A stretch of 64,000 bases of DNA. Origin: Sporosarcina jeotgali. Its GTDB lineage: Bacteria > Bacillota > Bacilli > Bacillales_A > Planococcaceae. Every line of letters starts with the position of its first letter. The stretch's first letter is position 1. The notes under the pieces are model-generated. The model did not search any database. It was not told the DNA's origin and saw only the letters and a list, made by a program, of their open reading frames with translations. The stretch spans positions 2,831,001-2,895,000 of the forward strand of contig NZ_CP116341.1 of the NCBI RefSeq assembly GCF_033304595.1. Reading direction: 5' to 3'. Positions 61,816 to 64,000 of this stretch are shown piece after piece. Position numbers and translations under genes: made by a program.

Positions 61816-61872
61816 ATGACACCGCCTTTTTCATCCACTATACGCGGAGACAGTTTTGAATATGACCAAGCA

Positions 61873-61909
61873 TAAAAAAGACGCCTTCCCTAAGCGGAAG
61901 ACGTCTTTA
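61873..61909 (-). terminator. Terminator of the rhodanese gene
   Basis: AAGACGtCTTCC/GGAAGgCGTCTT is followed by TTTTTTATG on the minus strand. Confidence 0.85.
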
Positions 61910-61917
61910 GCATTCAA

Positions 61918-62214
61918 TTATTCGATGGGTCCCTGCCAGCTCAGCATGCCGCCGGTCATATTGGTTACATCATAACCTTCTTCTTCTAAAAACTCAGCTG
62001 CTCGGCCGCTCCGGCCTCCTGATCGGCAAATGAGCGTATAAGGCTTGGTTTTATCAAGCTCGTCTAGACGGGCTGGTATTTCCCCAAGTGGAATGTGGAT
62101 TGCACCGATAACTTTACCTGTCGCAATTTCATCGTCTTCCCGAACGTCAATCATGTTGACGTGCTGACCTTCATCCAACCGTTTTTCCAATTCACTAGCA
62201 GTAATTTCTTTCAT
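61918..62214 (-). CDS. Rhodanese-domain protein
   Basis: A 98-residue single-domain sulfurtransferase. The domain starts ITASELEKRLDEG, MIDVREDDEIATGKVIGAIHIP marks the fold, and the catalytic Cys loop is LICRSGGRSGRAA. It transfers sulfane sulfur to an acceptor; the partner is unknown. The start MKEITASEL has AGGAGG eight bases upstream; an in-frame upstream extension would overlap the MscS gene. It lies 52 bp downstream of that gene. Confidence 0.9.
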   Translation of the reverse strand: MKEITASELEKRLDEGQHVNMIDVREDDEIATGKVIGAIHIPLGEIPARLDELDKTKPYTLICRSGGRSGRAAEFLEEEGYDVTNMTGGMLSWQGPIE

Positions 62215-62266
62215 CTTGTACGCCTCCTGTACGCTTGGCTTTCTAAGGGTATCATATACGTCTAAC

Positions 62267-63118
62267 TCACTTACGTCCATTGCTTTCGCCTATTTGCTCA
62301 GGTTGATGGATGACTTGATAATTCAGAGGAAGCTCAATATTTGCATCATCGAACGCGACCTTGACGGCTTTACGGATATCCCGTTCACATTCCCACTGAA
62401 GGCCATTTTCCACTTGCCCAATTATGCGGAGCACAACATTTGTACCGTCGATGTTTTGGACACCAATCGCATTCGGACCGTCTTTAAATCGTTCGTCTTG
62501 CTGAAAGTCTTCGCATACCCTTTCCAACACATGAATGGCCTGGTCCACGTCATTATAGTAACTGATCCCGATATCGACAAGGGCACGCATATTGCCGCGT
62601 GTATGGTTCGCTACATTTTCAATAATCCGGTTCGGCAAGTAATTGAGCGTACCATCAAACGCCCGTACTTTCGTCGTGCGCAGCCCGATTTCTTCTACGA
62701 CTCCGTCAATACCTGCTACCGTTACATAGTCATCCACTTCCATCTGCTGCTCAAGGAGAATGAAAAACCCGGTTACAACATCACTTACAAGGCCCTGAGC
62801 CCCAAATCCGATGGCAAGGCCGACAACACCAGCACCTGCAATGAGCGGACCAATGCTGACACCGAATAGCGACAGCAGTGTACCGATGAATATGAAAATC
62901 ATTACATACGAAAAAATATTCAGAAGTAATTTGTCCAGTGTCTTAATACGTCCCGGTTTTGTTTTTCTAGTCAGGGACATCTTATGGATCGTCGCACTGA
63001 TCATTTTCTTTCCTAATGGAAGGAAAATTGAAAAAGCAACAATCAACGTGAGCAGTCTTAAAACCAGCTTAATTATTTTCTCAACTTCAATATCAAAATG
63101 CAAACCGAAAATGTCCAT
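62267..63118 (-). CDS. Mechanosensitive ion channel, MscS family
   Basis: 283 residues. Three membrane helices (about 15-35, 60-85, 92-115) are present, the last being the Gly/Ala-rich pore helix GPLIAGAGVVGLAIGFGAQGLVSDVVTGFFILLEQQ (position given by its first and last residues, about 90-125). The cytoplasmic beta domain follows with VDDYVTVAGIDGVVEEIGLRTT. It opens on membrane tension to release solutes during hypo-osmotic shock. It resembles B. subtilis YkuT in size. Probably co-transcribed with the rhodanese gene. Confidence 0.9.
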   Translation of the reverse strand: MDIFGLHFDIEVEKIIKLVLRLLTLIVAFSIFLPLGKKMISATIHKMSLTRKTKPGRIKTLDKLLLNIFSYVMIFIFIGTLLSLFGVSIGPLIAGAGVVGLAIGFGAQGLVSDVVTGFFILLEQQMEVDDYVTVAGIDGVVEEIGLRTTKVRAFDGTLNYLPNRIIENVANHTRGNMRALVDIGISYYNDVDQAIHVLERVCEDFQQDERFKDGPNAIGVQNIDGTNVVLRIIGQVENGLQWECERDIRKAVKVAFDDANIELPLNYQVIHQPEQIGESNGRK

Positions 63119-63370
63119 TTATAATTTTTACCTCTCTTTCATTCACCTGCATTGCAATAGCATAACGTATATGAAAACGCAGTTTCAAGCAATCCGATGC
63201 CGTGTTAATAAGATAGAAGATTACTTTCAACTTGAAGATTTCACCTATATAGATAAATGAACTAGAAGGCTTTCTGAATTCATCATTCTGCCTGACAAAC
63301 TTTTTCTAGGCAAACACATTTGATGGGCGATTAATAGACTATACAAAACAGCAAATGTAGGAGGAGTTCT
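63119..63370. other. Divergent intergenic region
   Basis: About 250 bp between mscS (-) and the hpaB-like gene (+). AT-rich; it must hold both promoters. I see no RNA gene or repeat. Confidence 0.5.
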
Positions 63371-64000
63371 ATGGGAGCTAAAAACGGTCAGGAATTCATT
63401 AGCCGTATTGATCAGTTGAAACCGGAAATATGGTTGGATGGCCGTCAGTTGGAAGGGCCTCTATCCAAATGTCAAGAATTTAAGGGGCTGTTAAAAACAA
63501 AAGCGGCCTTGTACGACTATCAGACGCTGCCCGAAAATAGTGCTGAAATGACATACCGTTCTCCCGTATCCCGTGAAAAAATAGGGATTTCATTTTTACA
63601 GCCGACAACAAAAGCGGACTTAACAAAGCGGAGAACGATGATTGACAAGTGGGCACGCCAGACTTGCGGACTGATGGGCAGAAGCCCGGACTATTTAAAT
63701 ACAGCACTTATGAGTTTTGCAAGCTCTGCATCATTTCTAGAGGGAAAGGAAAATTGCTTCCCTGAGAATATTCAATCTGCATATGAACGCGCAAGAGAAC
63801 AAGACTTAACCTTTACTCACACCTTTATCACTCCCCAAGTCAACCGTGCAAAATTCTACCTCGAGTCTTCTGAAGAGCCGATCTCTGCGAAAATCGTTAA
63901 AACGACAACAGAAGGGCTCGTTATTAAAGGGGCGAAATTGCTTGCGACACAAGGCGGACTGACAGATGAAATCCTTGTGTTCAGTGCGCCAAAGCTGCTT
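63371..64000 (+). CDS. 4-hydroxyphenylacetate 3-monooxygenase oxygenase subunit, partial
   Basis: 210 N-terminal residues are visible and the frame is open to the window edge. The start MGAKNGQEFISRIDQL has GTAGGAGG upstream. FISRIDQLKPEIWLDG, MIDKWARQTCGLMGRSPDY and HTFITPQVNRA are typical of the HpaB/YoaI family of FADH2-dependent two-component monooxygenases, which hydroxylate 4-hydroxyphenylacetate or related phenols. The partner flavin reductase is not in view. Confidence 0.9.
   Translation, partial: MGAKNGQEFISRIDQLKPEIWLDGRQLEGPLSKCQEFKGLLKTKAALYDYQTLPENSAEMTYRSPVSREKIGISFLQPTTKADLTKRRTMIDKWARQTCGLMGRSPDYLNTALMSFASSASFLEGKENCFPENIQSAYERAREQDLTFTHTFITPQVNRAKFYLESSEEPISAKIVKTTTEGLVIKGAKLLATQGGLTDEILVFSAPKLL

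Overview
The window looks like a chromosome segment from a spore-forming, moderately low-GC Bacillota of the Bacillales, most likely a Planococcaceae member such as Sporosarcina. This is an inference from gene content. The block cwlD-salA-gerD-kbaA-pdaB-like (57.8-61.8 kb) has the B. subtilis order and relative orientations and contains sporulation and germination genes. The block sigW-rsiW-cdaA-cdaR-glmM (48.5-53.4 kb) is also in the Bacillales order. No rRNA gene is visible.

Layout. 0-5.9 kb: minus-strand housekeeping genes (Dph6-like ATP pyrophosphatase, DinB, PCYCGC lipoprotein, fumC, a two-gene ABC exporter). 6.0-7.6 kb: a gene-free satellite of five ~316-bp units, each carrying 8-9 monomers of exactly 20 bp. 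7.6-9.9 kb: floT and its NfeD partner behind a good SigW-type promoter. 10-18.3 kb: DUF47/PiT phosphate uptake, a cold-shock protein, an MMPL transporter, two very small membrane proteins, a pentapeptide protein, a CAP protein and a Cu/Zn superoxide dismutase. 18.3-29.6 kb: an rRNA methyltransferase, an EamA transporter, CstA with a LytS/LytT pair, a flavin oxidoreductase, YwbE, and a MarR-MMPL operon with a palindromic operator. 29.6-34.4 kb: an AT-rich island with a tyrosine recombinase, three small orphan genes that each follow a shared motif, and a PAS sensor kinase.

34.5-46.4 kb is built round phosphate uptake. pstB stands alone behind a PhoP box. It is separated from pstS-pstC-pstA (with its own PhoP box of the same geometry) by a hybrid sensor kinase and a GC-rich 21-bp tandem array of about 39 monomers. 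A complete IS1182-family element sits directly after pstA. 46.4-48.4 kb holds a receiver protein and an HPt-REC-GGDEF-REC protein, which could form a phosphorelay with the hybrid kinase. 48.5-56.7 kb carries the cyclic-di-AMP/cell-wall operon, SigW/RsiW, arginase and a PAS-GGDEF-EAL protein. 56.8-57.7 kb is a five-tRNA cluster (Asn-Thr-Glu-Tyr-Gln). The rest holds the sporulation block, a rhodanese, an MscS channel and the start of an HpaB-type monooxygenase.

The parts least explained by known biology are the two short-monomer arrays (20 bp at 6-7.6 kb, 21 bp at 40.5-41.4 kb), which share an A[TC]GAGCG core, and the cassette-like arrangement of small genes beside the recombinase. All coordinates and motifs were read by eye; no search or folding program was run.
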